Positions 47,279 through 59,083 of a stretch of 64,000 nt of DNA are shown here, in pieces. Source of the stretch: Dillenia suffruticosa (lineage: Eukaryota; Streptophyta; Magnoliopsida; Dilleniales; Dilleniaceae); contig JAVTVX010000024.1 in the NCBI GenBank assembly GCA_033439265.1, positions 11,763,001 through 11,827,000 on the forward strand, read 5' to 3'. Both the position numbers and the translations under genes were made by a program. The notes below the pieces were generated by a model that worked only from the letters and a program-made list of their open reading frames with translations, was not told the origin of the DNA and searched no databases. How positions within the stretch are numbered: the first letter of the stretch is position 1; every line of letters starts with the position of its first letter.

Positions 47279-50200
47279 CTAAAACTTCTTCCTCTTTGTT
47301 TCGTCCATCTTCATCTTCAACATAATATCATCACGCACTATATTATGTTCGGATATTAGAAGTTTGAGAAAATATTCTTTTCTCAAAAAATTAAGATCCT
47401 GAAAAATAAAGGAAGAATGAAATAAAACTATCAATATTTCTCAAAAAATAATACAATGACACAAATATAATATATAGATAAAATAAGAAATGCAGAATAT
47501 AACATACTTCTTGAGTTGGTGGAGTTATAAATAGTCCTGGTTCCCATATCTCAAAAAATCTCATAACAAATATTCCACAATAATTTCTATACATATAAAA
47601 ATATACATTAAATTACATTACAGAATAACTTACAATAATTAATTAATTTAAATTACAAGTTACTTACGTATTAGGTTGTTGTGGAATTTCAACATGAACA
47701 ATTTCTGAGATAATGAAAGAATTTTCATAAATCTTCTCAAGACAATCTTTCTGGACAACGAAGAGAAGTACAGAGAAATCAATGAAAATATAATAGTTGA
47801 TAATTTGAAAAAAAATTGATATTTATATATGTTAAATAATTAATTACCATCAAAATTTCCAACTCATCATGTTCATGGCCTCTGAAATGATACCCTAAGT
47901 CTAAAAGAGAGATAGTCTGCTTATCCACATAAAGGGCGTAACAAAACCAATGTTGTTTGAATATTACAGGGATAAAAACCTGTTAGTAAGGGTATATTAA
48001 TCATAGACCATAGGATAAAATAAAATAACAGGGATAAAATCAAAAGATAAATATATAATGTAAAATAACTCTTTAAGTTATATAATCGGAAGTTAAATCC
48101 AAATGCTTTCTGAGACAAAGAATTATTAACTATAGAAATATCCCACTTTCTTTTAGGCTTGCTTTCCATAGATGCAACCACAGACAACTAAATATAAAAT
48201 AAGTATAATAAATAGATGAAAAAACATTATTAAAGAATGATATTTGAGAACAAAGAGAAAAGAATGATATGATAACTTCATACTGGAGTTAAGAAGTTGA
48301 GGAAAGATGGCGGTAACAGCTCATAGGCATCTGTCCAGCACATGTAACTTCCTCGAATATTACACAAAATTATTCTATAAATTGTCATAAAAATTAGATT
48401 CCGTCAAATATCTCTAAAAATTGAAAAATTAGATTCAGTCAAATATCTCTAAAAATTGGATTCCAAAATAACAAAGACAAATGTTGTAAGACATTTACCT
48501 GACATTATTTTTTATGGCTTTTCGACCATAAAAAACCCAAACACTTTCCTCCTCATCAGAAAAAGACCTAACCTTAACAAAGGGCAAAAAAGATATTTGG
48601 TTTGTCTTTCCATCTTTCATTTCAGTTAAGGCATTTATTACTTCATATTTATATTTAGTATCTTTATCCTTCTCCTCATCAAAAGCCTCCTCCCATCCTT
48701 TCTCATCCGAACTCTCCTCCTTCTCCAGATACTCCTCCTGTCCATTCCCTTTCTCTTGCTGGGCTTCGTTCTCGTCCTCCTACTCGTCCTCCTCCTCTTG
48801 CCCTTGCTGGGCTTTATCATCCTCCTCCTCCTCCTCCTCGTGGTCATCACTAAAATCACTAGCCTTAACTTTGCATTTCTTTTGCTTTTTTCCCTTCTTT
48901 TGTTCTTCCTTCTCTTCTTCATCTTCTACATACTCACAAAGTCTGCGCAACATATCATTGATGCATTTGTAACAAATTGGAATGAATTTGAATTGACTTC
49001 TCCACAAACATTTTAATTTCATGTTTGATGCTGATTCTCTACAATTGTACATAGTATAAGTACTCTATATAAGTGCTTGTGAGTGGTATAAAGTAGTGAT
49101 TATAAGTTTATCTTAATTTTTTCTCCACTTCCTTCAACACCATGAACACCAACACTTGCTTCTTCAGCTTCTTCAACACTTGCTTCAATAGATTTTTCCA
49201 TAGATTTTTTAGACAATAAACCCTATAAAAATAAATAGTATAAAAGGTGAATAAACCTATAAATAAATAGTATACTATTTAGATTCTATAGTTATTACAT
49301 AATGCAAATAAACTTATTTTAACTTACATTTATACTCTCGGATTCAAGTCTTCAATTTACCCGATCCGTCATCCAATAGCGAATGGGTAAATGTGTTTTT
49401 TGGCCCCCAAGTCACCAACTCTAACATTCTCAAAATAAAAGATCTATACATAAAACAATATTTGTTAAATATTGTTAAAGTTGATTGCATTCAATCATTA
49501 AATTGAAAGCTTACCATAAGTAAAAATAAACAACCACCGATGCCCGACTTCTTTCTGTGTTCCACCTCTCTTGCTCGACGTTTGAATTCAGAAATCTCAT
49601 CAACTAACCATTCTAATACAAATTTAGCCCAATTATATTGTCGAGCATTCTCAACAACAATAATAGTAGTAAGATGTCTGGAAGCTGGGAAGACATTCGT
49701 AGTTGGACATGAAAAGCATCCAAGGATAAATAACCAGAAACATCGTTTAAAGTTGGGTGAGTAGATTTGGATCTCTTGTTTTAATTGGCTATGCTTTAAT
49801 GTCAAGAAATATTTTCTTATATCTGAAGATTCAATGAAGGAAGAATCTAACACCTCACGTCCCATGTAAGGGATTCTTAAAATTCTTGCTACTTCTTCTA
49901 CCATGAGTTTAAAATTGTGATGGGGAGGGATAGAAAGATATTTTTGCATGAGTTCAAATCTCATTATAAGTTTCTCACACAATTTTCGACTCAATATATC
50001 ACAGGTCATGTTCAAAAGGCTTCTGAATCCCATTTCTTTCACTACACATTTCATATCATCCGTAAGAGTAGAAAATAGCTCTCTTACTTGTTTAGGAGAA
50101 CACCTTGTCAGCATCGGAGTAGTCATTGCTTTTCTCATTCCAGAAATTTCCTCTTTTACTATCTTTTCATCTTCTTCATTTATATCAGTCTATTAAAAAT

Positions 50201-50325
50201 ACTATTTTTCAGTATAATTTATTCAATGAAAATGAAAAAAAAATGAGTATTAGTAAAATAAACTAGTAACTCACCATAATAGATTTCAGTTTCTTCGTAG
50301 AAAAAATTTCCTTCTTGTTCGACAT
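47279..50325 (-). CDS. Plant-mobile-domain-like + ULP1 (C48) protease gene in the CACTA
   Basis: A multi-exon minus-strand gene starts MSNKKEIFSTKKLKSIM at 50325. The first intron (GTGAGT...TAG) leads to exon 50189-49515 with LTRCSPKQVRELFSTLTDDM and FKRCFWLFILGCFSCPTTNV, ending ARQYNWAKFVLEWLVDEI...GCLFLLM. Exon 3 begins at 49443 (IFYFENVRVGDLGAKKHIYP) and holds two stops. Then comes a long acidic Glu/Asp-rich region (about 49,050-48,520). The protease core follows: VFIPVIFKQHWFCYALYVD (His at 47951), LLDLG (Asp at 47899) and NYCGIFVMRFFEIW (Cys at 47577). A last exon, DLNFLRKEYFLKLLISEHNI, stops at 47279. The residue before Cys is Tyr where most family members have Asp. Family knowledge: ULP1 enzymes remove SUMO; copies captured by plant DNA transposons are known. 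The stops suggest decay, though intron choice could explain some. Confidence 0.68.
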
Positions 50326-51268
50326 AGGAAGCAAGTTTGGTTTGATTTGTATGTTTTTTTGGTTTTTATGGAAGCGCAAAAAGCAAGTTTGATTCGTGTG
50401 TTTTTTTTGTTCCGATGGTTTTGATCGGATACAGAAGTGCGATAAGCGAGTTTGGTTTGCATGTTTTTTCTTGATAGTTTTGATTGGATGGAAGTTCAGT
50501 GAGGTGAAAGTTCAATGAGGTAAAGTACCACAGTGAAGTGAAGTGCAGTGAAATGATGTGCGGACTGGATTGGATGTTGATTACTATTACTATTGATAAC
50601 TATCGAAAAGACGTTAGCCACCTCCCATAGAGAACAGAGCTCAAAGTTAGGAGCACAAAACAGCCCTTCGATTTAAGTATTACAAATATATTATTATATT
50701 ATTAAACATATAATATTATATTAAATTATATTATATTACATATAATCCCTTATTAATTAAATAAATATAAATATTAAATTAAATTATATTATATTATATT
50801 ATATTATATTACTACTTATTATTAATATATTATTATATTATTAAATATTACTATTTTATTATACTACTATTACATTATTACTATATTACTATATTATTAA
50901 CATTACTACTATATTATATTACTATTATATATCACTATATTATTATATTAAATTATATTATAATATATAACTCTAATTTTTTTAATATTTTTTTGTATAG
51001 ATTTGTTATAAAAAAAATAAGACAATTATTTGTAAGTATGAACACCTCGGGACGTAGAAATTGGAGTAAATAGAGTTACGAGTCATTAGAGATAAGAGAG
51101 AATGTGATTAAAAAAAAACTAACTTTATTAATATTGTGTTTACTTTATTAATAACACCCTCGTATTTGTATAAATTTGAGTTACATGTTAAAAAATCACC
51201 ACAACACTGTTGACATATTGTTGTCTCAAATCAAATCAAATTATTCCTTCTTTAACTTTTTAGTCAAA
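50326..51268. repeat. Spacer: diverged tandem units and ATATT-rich low complexity
   Basis: Just upstream of the ULP1-like start, three diverged units beginning 'gcaagtttgg', 'gcaagtttga' and 'gcgagtttgg' (50331, 50383, 50446) may form its promoter region. From about 50,680 to 50,980 the DNA is almost pure 'tattatatta' low-complexity text. Confidence 0.6.
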
Positions 51269-51877
51269 TGACATATCGGAATGAAGTAGGCGAGGTTCGT
51301 AGCGAAGTGGGTGAGGTTCGCAGTGAAGTAAGTAGGAGAATCACGAAAAGAAATTGGACAAATTCGAAACGAAGTGGGTGAATTAAGGCATAATTTTGAT
51401 GAATTTAAGCGGCATGAAATTGGACAAATTCGAAACGAAGTTGGTGAATTAAGACATAATTTTGATGAATTTAAGCGGCATGATTATAATTTTAAGGAAC
51501 AAAACCGGGAAGATCATGCGAGAATGATAGGTTGCTTGATAAGTATAGAGACGAATGTAGGGGTGAATAGTAATTTTGTTAAATGTATAAGAGATCATTT
51601 GCAGCTCAGAACATCTTCCTCCAGGACCGCGGAACCTAGACCAGCTGTGAGCTCTGCCTATCCCGCCTACCCATTCATCATTCGTCCTCCAAAGACTTCA
51701 TTTGCTTCATTTGCTTCTCCTCCCAGATCTAATCTTAATCCTTTTGATATTGGTGAAGTGATAAGAGGAATACCATCCTCTTCTGCTGCGACTACTTCTG
51801 CCACTGCTACTGCCACCGGTGGAACTGCAAGTGGAACTCCATCATCTTCTCAACAGAGCAGAGCAAAAAAATTTTGA
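51269..51877 (+). CDS. Unassigned coiled-coil ORF with 22-residue repeats
   Basis: The open frame 51374-51877 encodes 167 aa. Its head contains repeats of EIGQIRNEVGELRHNFDEFK plus RH, encoded by 66-bp units at 51350-51415 and 51416-51481. Shorter EVGEVRSEV repeats lie just upstream from an ATG at 51269, one frame off. The repeats are heptad-like and probably form a coiled coil. The tail is rich in Pro, Ser, Thr and Ala. I do not recognise it. It lies between the divergent ULP1-like gene and GC-rich block C, and no intron signals are evident. It could be a real accessory protein or a captured gene scrap. Confidence 0.45.
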
Positions 51878-52089
51878 CCCAAAGTTCAATTTCCTTAATT
51901 CCAAATTTTTCCTTTTTTTTTTTTTCGTGTATCATTTTTTTCCATGTATCATAATATAATAATGTAATATATCATGTATCATGTAGTCATGTATCGGATC
52001 CAAATATTAAATGTACATTATTTTTCTTATTTTTTTCATTTTCTAAATTTTTAAAAATTTTATTTATGTTAAATTTTTTAATTTTTATA

Positions 52090-52570
52090 ATATGCAAAAA
52101 TTGGTTGCTACACCGCAATCGGGCCACCCGCGGCCGGGCCATACGACGGCTGGGACGCGCGCATGCCATACAGTGTGGCATGTGCTCATGTAGTGCACGT
52201 GAAGGGCATGCGTGCATGAAAGGGGCAGCGCGAGTACCCATGCATGCCACTGCCTGTTGCATGCGTTGATGCAAGTGCCCGTGGGCGCCCGCTCATGCCA
52301 CTGTGTGGGCCATCCATCCATGCAGTGCCCACGTGCGGGGCATGCGAACAGCCAAGGGCCAGCTTTCCATGCATGCAACCCCCGCATGGGGCATGCGAGC
52401 AGCAATGGCCCAGCTTTCCATGCATGCTGTACCCACGCGGGGCATGCGAGCAGCGAGGGCCTAACCTTCCATGCATGTAGCGCGGGCGCCCGGCCATGCC
52501 AGCCTTGGCGCCTGCCAGCCCTAGTGCCCGCCAGCCCTGGCACCCGTGCACACACAACCATGCCACCTCG
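52090..52570. repeat. GC-rich block C
   Basis: About 480 bp with repeats of 'catgcgagcagc.a.ggcc' and 'ttccatgcatg' (units beginning near 52,338, 52,392 and 52,443). It is flanked by the same AT-rich text as block A ('aatgatattaaatta'). It lies upstream of the TNP2 gene. Overlapping ORFs on both strands reflect composition only. Confidence 0.82.
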
Positions 52571-53888
52571 CGCGACTAATTACTCTATTTTTTATATTAT
52601 TAAATTAGATTTATTAATAATATTATTTAAAAATTATAATGATATTAAATTACTAATTTCTATAATACATATAATATCAAATCATCCAAAATATTTTATC
52701 ATTTTATTTCATTATCAATTATCAATCAACCATATAAAATATTTATGCGATTATTTTATCATTTTAATTCATTATCAATTATCAATCAACTAAGACAAAA
52801 TTTTTAAAATTATCAATCAACCAAGGCAAAATTTTTAGAAAGCTCTAACACATTTTATTATGTTACTTCAAAACCGTGAAAAACTTTCATTCTATTAAAA
52901 AACTTTTATTTGTTTTTTGTTTGAGGACGCTTACTTAAATACTGTTCTCCTTTTTTTTTTCATTACTCTCTTTTGCTTCTTTGCAAACAATCTAAAACAA
53001 TTACTCAAGAATCAAACCATCTTAGTATAAGATGATTATGATGATGTGCACAAGATCATTAGAAGATGATGGATCAAATCACTTAGCATTGAAAAATTAA
53101 ATTTTTTGTGTTGAAAGAAAGCTATTTAAGATAGCTGGTTATCCTATCTCGATCCAATATATCTATCCATTCCAACTTAAATTTTATCCACTAACATTAA
53201 TTTTGCCAGATTTAATGTTAAATATTATTCGGTAATAATTAATTGAGTGACTTCTATATGACATCACCTATTCCTATGCACCAAGGATATAGTTGATGAG
53301 AAGGATGTTGTCACGTGGCTCAGAAGGATGTTGTCACAGGTGAGAAGGATGCTATCAGTGGGTGCTTTAATCCTACCCTTGACCCTTGGATGGATGAGAG
53401 AAGGATGTTAGTGATACTACTGTTCATATTATTCTCTTACAACCTTTCAAGCCAAACAAATCCTAAATTTTTTATTTACTCGAGAAAATCGTACCGACCA
53501 CTAGCGCATGCCATGCACGTGAGGGAAGGTTATTATTAATTTTTTGATAGCGGTAATTAAATTAATTTTGGCAGAAAAAAGACCAAATTTTTGCGGTAAT
53601 TAAATTAATTTTGGCTCGAAAAATTACTAAATTTTGGTGCCAAAAATATCTTGTTATATTAACTTCATTTATTTCTTTTTTTATTTCTTTTTTTCCTAGT
53701 TTGCTGCTTTTCTTTCCTATGTTATGTTATGTTGTGTTTATGTTGTTGGGTTAAGCATATTTCTCTCCCGTATTTCATTTATTTCTTTCTCTCCCTTACT
53801 CTTCTTCATTTATTTGCTTTGTAAATCTCTTCATTTATTCTCTCTTTGCTTTCTCTCTTTCTCTTTGCTTTTGAAAATCTTTATTTTC

Positions 53889-56800
53889 ATGGATAAGATA
53901 TGGATGCATTCTAAATCTCTTTATTAGTGGGGTTAATGTATTTCTTGAATTTGCATATCAAAATATTCAATCCATGGATGGGAAGATATCATATTCTTGT
54001 GTAAAATGTTTTAACACATTGAGATTTCCTACACATACAGTGCTTAATCATTTGTTACATTATGGGTTTCAACGTGGATACGATAAGTGGATATATCATG
54101 GAGAGAGTAACAGAGAGAGTGATGGAAAAGTGACAGAATCAACATTTGATGCATCTAATGTATCAAATGTACATGATAATCTGTTTCACCATGATATCTT
54201 TGGCATGTTACATGATGTATTCAGTGCATCTAAGGTGGATGATTTTATTTCAGATAAATTTCAAGAAATACTTCATAAAAACCAATATATCCAAAATCAA
54301 AATATTTTGTACTTACAACTATTGTGCATTTATATCATTTAAAGTGTTTGTCTAGATGGAGCAACAAATCTTTTTCATTACTGTTAGTATTTTTGGGAGA
54401 ATTATTACCTGATATAACATCTTACCAAATAGTTGCCATGAAGTAAAGAAAACTATTTCATCTTTAGGGTTGACATATGAGAAAATACATGCTTATCCTA
54501 ATGATTGTATGTTATACCGGAAACATAGAGCCAAAGATGAAGCATGTTATGTATGCGGTACTTCTAGATGGAAATCAAATACAGATAAAGTTGATGAAGG
54601 ATGTCAAGAAATTAATAAAAAAAAGGCTGCTAAAATATTGAGATGGTTTCCTTTGATTCCTAGATTGCAAAGACTATTTACATGTCGAGAAACAGATTCT
54701 TTGATGAGATGGCATCATGATAAGAGAACAAAGGATGAACATTTAAGATACCCAGTAGATTCTCTTGCATGGAAGGAGTTTGATTCTCTATACCCTAACT
54801 TCTCTTCTGATCCAAGAAATATTCGATTAGGGTTAGCAGCAGATAATTTCAATCCTTTTAAAACCATGAATGTTTCACATAGTACTTGGCCAGTGATCAT
54901 GATACCATATAATTTGCCTCCTTGGTTGTGCATGAAATCTACCAACTTCATACTCACATTACTTATTCCCGGTCCTAAAAGTCCTGGGGATAAGATAGAT
55001 GTGTACATGGAACCATTGGTGGAAGAACTGAAAGAATTATGGAATGAAGGAGTAGATGCTTATGATTGTTCAGTTGGTGAAACATTTAAAATGCATGCAG
55101 CACTTTTATGGACTATTAATGATTTTCCTGCATATGCTAATTTGTCTGGGTTGAGTATTAAAGGTAGATTTGCATGCCGAATATGTGGATATGATACATG
55201 TTCTCAATGGTTATCTCATGGCCGGAAGTATTGTTATATGGGACATCGAAGATGGTTAGAGTCAACTAATCCATTCAGGTATGATAAACATTCTTTTGAT
55301 GGGACACAAGAATTCAAAGTTGCTCCTAAAGAATGATCCAGATCTGATGTATTGTGAGAATTAGATGACTTTGATTTAACAAGTACCAATGACATGCCTG
55401 GATGGAAAAAAAGAGCATATTGTTTCATTTACCTTATTGGAAAAATGTTTTAATTAGACATAACATTGACATGATGCACACAGAAAAAAATTGTTTTGAT
55501 GTAATTGTTGGTACAATTTTGGGCCAAGAAGGAAGGTCTAAGGACAATTATAAGGCCAAACTTGATCTTGAGGAGATAGGAATAAGAAAGGATTTACATG
55601 TATGTAGATCAAACTCTACAAACATATTGTTGCCTAAAGCATGTTACAAAATGACCTTGCAGGAGAAAGATGCATTTCTTAAGGTTTTAAAAGAGTTAAA
55701 ACTTCCTGATGAGTGTTCTACTAATATTTCCAGATGTGTTCAATTGAAGCAGTGGAAGTTAATAGGTCTAAAGAGTTATGACTGTCACATTTTATTGCAA
55801 GAATTTATTCCTATAGCAATTTGTGGATCACTCCCCGAGAATGTTACCTCTGTTATCATCAAAATTTGAAATATTTTTAAATGTCTTTGCTCTAGAGTCC
55901 TTGACCCACGAGAACTTGAGCAATTAAAGGCATTAGTTCCACAAATTATGTGCGAGCTTGAAAAGATTTTCCCTTCCTCATTTTTTACCAGCATGATACA
56001 CTTGATGGTGCACTTGACAACTGAAACAAGAATTGGTGGACTAGTCACATATAAGTGGATGTATCCCATTGAAAGGTTTGTTTTATTTTTTAACTTATTT
56101 AGCTCATTTCATTGAACCTACACATTTAAAATTCATACAATATAAGTATTTAATTTAATATAATATATGTATATGTATGCAGATACTTATTTCAACTCAA
56201 ATCCTATGTACGTAATAGAGCACGACCTGAAGGCTCTATCGTAGAAGGATATATAGCAAATGAGTGTTTGCTATTTTGTTCAAGATATTTAGATGGGGTT
56301 GAAACTAGGTTTAATCGTGCATTGCGGAATGATGATAATCATATTGTGTTTGGTGAAGATGACTCCACTTTAACAACAATCGGAAGGCCTTTGGGAGTAA
56401 GAACACGTTCATATGTTCAAAGACAAAAAAGAAAAAGAATATGTCGAATTCGTCTCGACGACAAGTCATCGGAGCAATGTCATAGATACATAGTATTTAA
56501 TAGTGACTCAATTGCTTCCTTTAGAGTGTAAGTATATATTTTCATATATATATATATATTTATAATATTTAAACTCTAATATCATATATATATTATATAT
56601 GAAGGGAACATATGCAACATCTTTGAAGAATAAATCGTAGGAAGAAGTTAAACACTTTCCAAATGGACAAACTTCATAGTAAAGAGTTTACTATTTGGTT
56701 TAGTCATCGTGTAAGTATATCATTTTTTAATATTATTAATTTCTTATCTTTATATAATTACTTAATCTTTTAAGATTTCTTTTGTAGGTTACCAATCCAA

Positions 56801-57461
56801 AATATGCCAGAGAGATTATAGATGAAATTAAATGGATATCTCGTGGACCAGATCCATTCATTAGAAATTACAGTGGCTATCTAATTAATGGATATCGATT
56901 TCATGTAAAAGATCACGAGAAATACCTTCAAACTCAGAATTTAGGAGTTGTGGTAGCAGTTGATGATATTAGTTATGCAAGTGCGAACGATAAAAGGCCA
57001 ATTGAAGGTAAAGTTAATTATTATGGCATCTTAAGAGAAATCATTCAAGTAAACTATAATGGAATGTATACATTTGTATTATTTCGGTGTGATTGGGTCG
57101 ACCTACAACGAGGATGCAAGAAGGACAGATTTGGTTTAACTCTTGTCAATTTTTTCTATCTCAATCATACCGGCACTGATTTCCTGGATGATTCTTATGT
57201 TTTGGCATTCCAAGCAAAGAAAGTGTTTTATGTGGCTGAAGAAAAACATAAAGGATGGCTTGTTGTAAAACATGTCAAAGTTTGAGATGAATCTGATATG
57301 GGTGATGAATTGACAATTCATAATTTCAATTCAGAAACTAGTCCTCAACTAATCAGACGTGGGTTTGAACTAATGTTGATGAAGATGAAGGAAATATATC
57401 AATGGCGATAAATGACGATGATGATGATGTTGATAGAGTAGGATGGGATGCATATGTATAG
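53889..57461 (+). CDS. CACTA TNP2-type transposase, disrupted
   Basis: The domain order matches TNP2 proteins of plant CACTA elements. First is a transposase-associated domain (MDKIWMHSKS at 53889, CVKCFNTLRFPTHTVLNHLL, DKWIYHGE). Next is the Transposase_21 core in 54470-55336, with YEKIHAYPNDCMLYRKH, CYVCGTSRWK, LAADNFNPF, YNLPPWLCMK, LLIPGPKSPGDKIDVYMEPL and LLWTINDFPAYANLSG. A DUF4218-like part (55402-55869: HNIDMMHTEKN, then LPENVTSVIIK) follows, and last a DUF4216-like part (NGYRFHVKDHEKYLQTQNLG, ILREIIQVNYNGMYTFVLFR). Apparent exons are 53889-56075, 56183-56527, 56605-56710 and 56788-57461, with GT...AG introns. Frameshifts near 53,925, 54,290, 54,440 and 55,400 and stops near 55,336, 56,630 and 57,283 disable it. 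Confidence 0.85.
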
Positions 57462-57599
57462 GAAATGTAATTTTGTTTATATATTATCCAATCATTCTCT
57501 ATTTTTATATTTTTTTCCTTTAATTTATTTGGTGCACTTAGATATAATAATTGGTGTAATATTTTATCCTTAATTACGTTTACTAAAACAAATACTAAA

Positions 57600-57841
57600 A
57601 ATTACATTGCATATTGCATATGATTATCAAAATTTAAAGGTAGTAAGTAGAGTTTTCGATAATTTACAATTTAGGTAGTAAGCAGATAGTAATAATAATA
57701 TGGTAGAGTTTTTTAAAATTTATTATTAGTAGTAATAATATAGTAATATTGTAATAATATAGTAGAGTTTTTGAAAATTTATAAGTTAGTTAGTAAGCAG
57801 GTAGTAAGTAGGTAGTAAATAGGTAGTAAGTAATAATAATG
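57600..57841. repeat. GTAAGT/GTAGTAA-rich spacer
   Basis: Repeats of 'gtagtaagtaggtagtaa' and 'aataatatagtagagttttt' lie between TNP2 and the TNPA-like gene. They resemble the subterminal arrays. Confidence 0.7.
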
Positions 57842-58010
57842 TGGCAGGGGCTTGCATGGGCTGGCGCCTGCGCTGGCATTGCTGGGCGCATGTACTAGCA
57901 TTGCCGGGTGCCCACGTTGGAGTTGCATGTGTGCGGTGGCATGCATGGGGGGGCGCCCGTGCTGGCATGACCAGGCGCCCGTCTTAGCCCACACATGCCA
58001 TGTCTCTCTG
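57842..58010. repeat. GC-rich block D
   Basis: 'gggctggcgcctgcgctggc' and 'gggcgcccgtgctggcatga' text, the first of two tandem copies (with block E) of a ~620-bp unit made of a GC-rich block plus an AT-rich leader. Confidence 0.82.
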
Positions 58011-58464
58011 CTTTTTTTATTATATTAAATTTTTTATATATGGATTATATCAAAATTTTCAAATTATGTAGAATAATGATATATTTAATATTATTAATTT
58101 AAATAATGTAATGATATAAATTTAGGGTTATTATTTATTGAAATGTAATATTTAGGATAAGAACAAATGTTACAAACAATACAGAAAATTAAATTGTTGA
58201 TGATGTAATAATAAAAAAATAAAATAAAATTTACAAAAAACAGAAAAAATAGAGGTTCTAAAAATTTATTTAATCCCTAAATCAAATATATAATAAATCA
58301 TTCTCCATAAACATCTTTCCCTCCCATCTTTCCCTCCAAAACTTATAAGTTCTTTCCCTCCATCTTTCCCTCCAAAACTTATAAGTTCTTTTCCTCCATC
58401 TTTCCCTTCAAAATTTATAAGTTAGGTAGTAAGTAGTAAGTAGGTAATAAGTAATAATAATATC

Positions 58465-58612
58465 GCACCCTTGCATGCATGGATGCGCCTACACTGGTGC
58501 CCGCCCTGGCATTGCCAGGCGCCCGTGTAGGAGGTTACATGGGTGCAGTGGCATGCGTGGGTGGGAGCCCGTCCTGGCATAGCTGGGCACCGGTGTCGGC
58601 CCACACATTCTA
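58465..58612. repeat. GC-rich block E
   Basis: Second copy of the block D unit ('ggcattgccaggcgcccgtg'), followed by the leader shared with 58,010-58,180 ('tagaataatgatatattta', 'tttagggttattatttatt'). It ends about 470 bases before the start codon of the TNPA-like gene. Confidence 0.82.
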
Positions 58613-59083
58613 TGTCAATACTTTTTTTTATATAAAAATTTTTACATAATTATATCAAAAATTTTAAATATGAATTATGTAGAATAATGATATATTTAAT
58701 ATTATTAATTTAAATAAGATAATGATATAAATTTAGGGTTATTATTTATTGTAATGTAATATTTAGGATAAGAATGTAGTAACAAAAACAAAAATATTGT
58801 AACAAAAACAAAGGCACAACAGAAAATGAAATTACTGATGATGTAATAATAAAAAGATAAAATTTAACTTAGAAAAAAGTGAGAAAAAATAGTGGGTTCT
58901 AAAATTTATTTGAGCGCCTAAATCAAATATATAATATATCATTCTCCACAAACTCTCTTTCCCTCCAAAACCTCTCTCCTCCCTCAAATCTTAAATTTTG
59001 TAACTTAAAACCATAATCATTTTTCAAATTCTCAAATCTTTCGACTTAACCAAAATCTTATTTCAAACTTTCCTTAACTCAAC

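Noticed and set aside
48638-49052. Arg/Lys-rich and Leu-rich ORFs
   Set aside because: They are other-frame readings of the acidic region of the ULP1-like gene.
52085-52793. Long overlapping ORFs on both strands in GC-rich block C
   Set aside because: Same reason as block A: composition-driven open frames that follow the repeat units.
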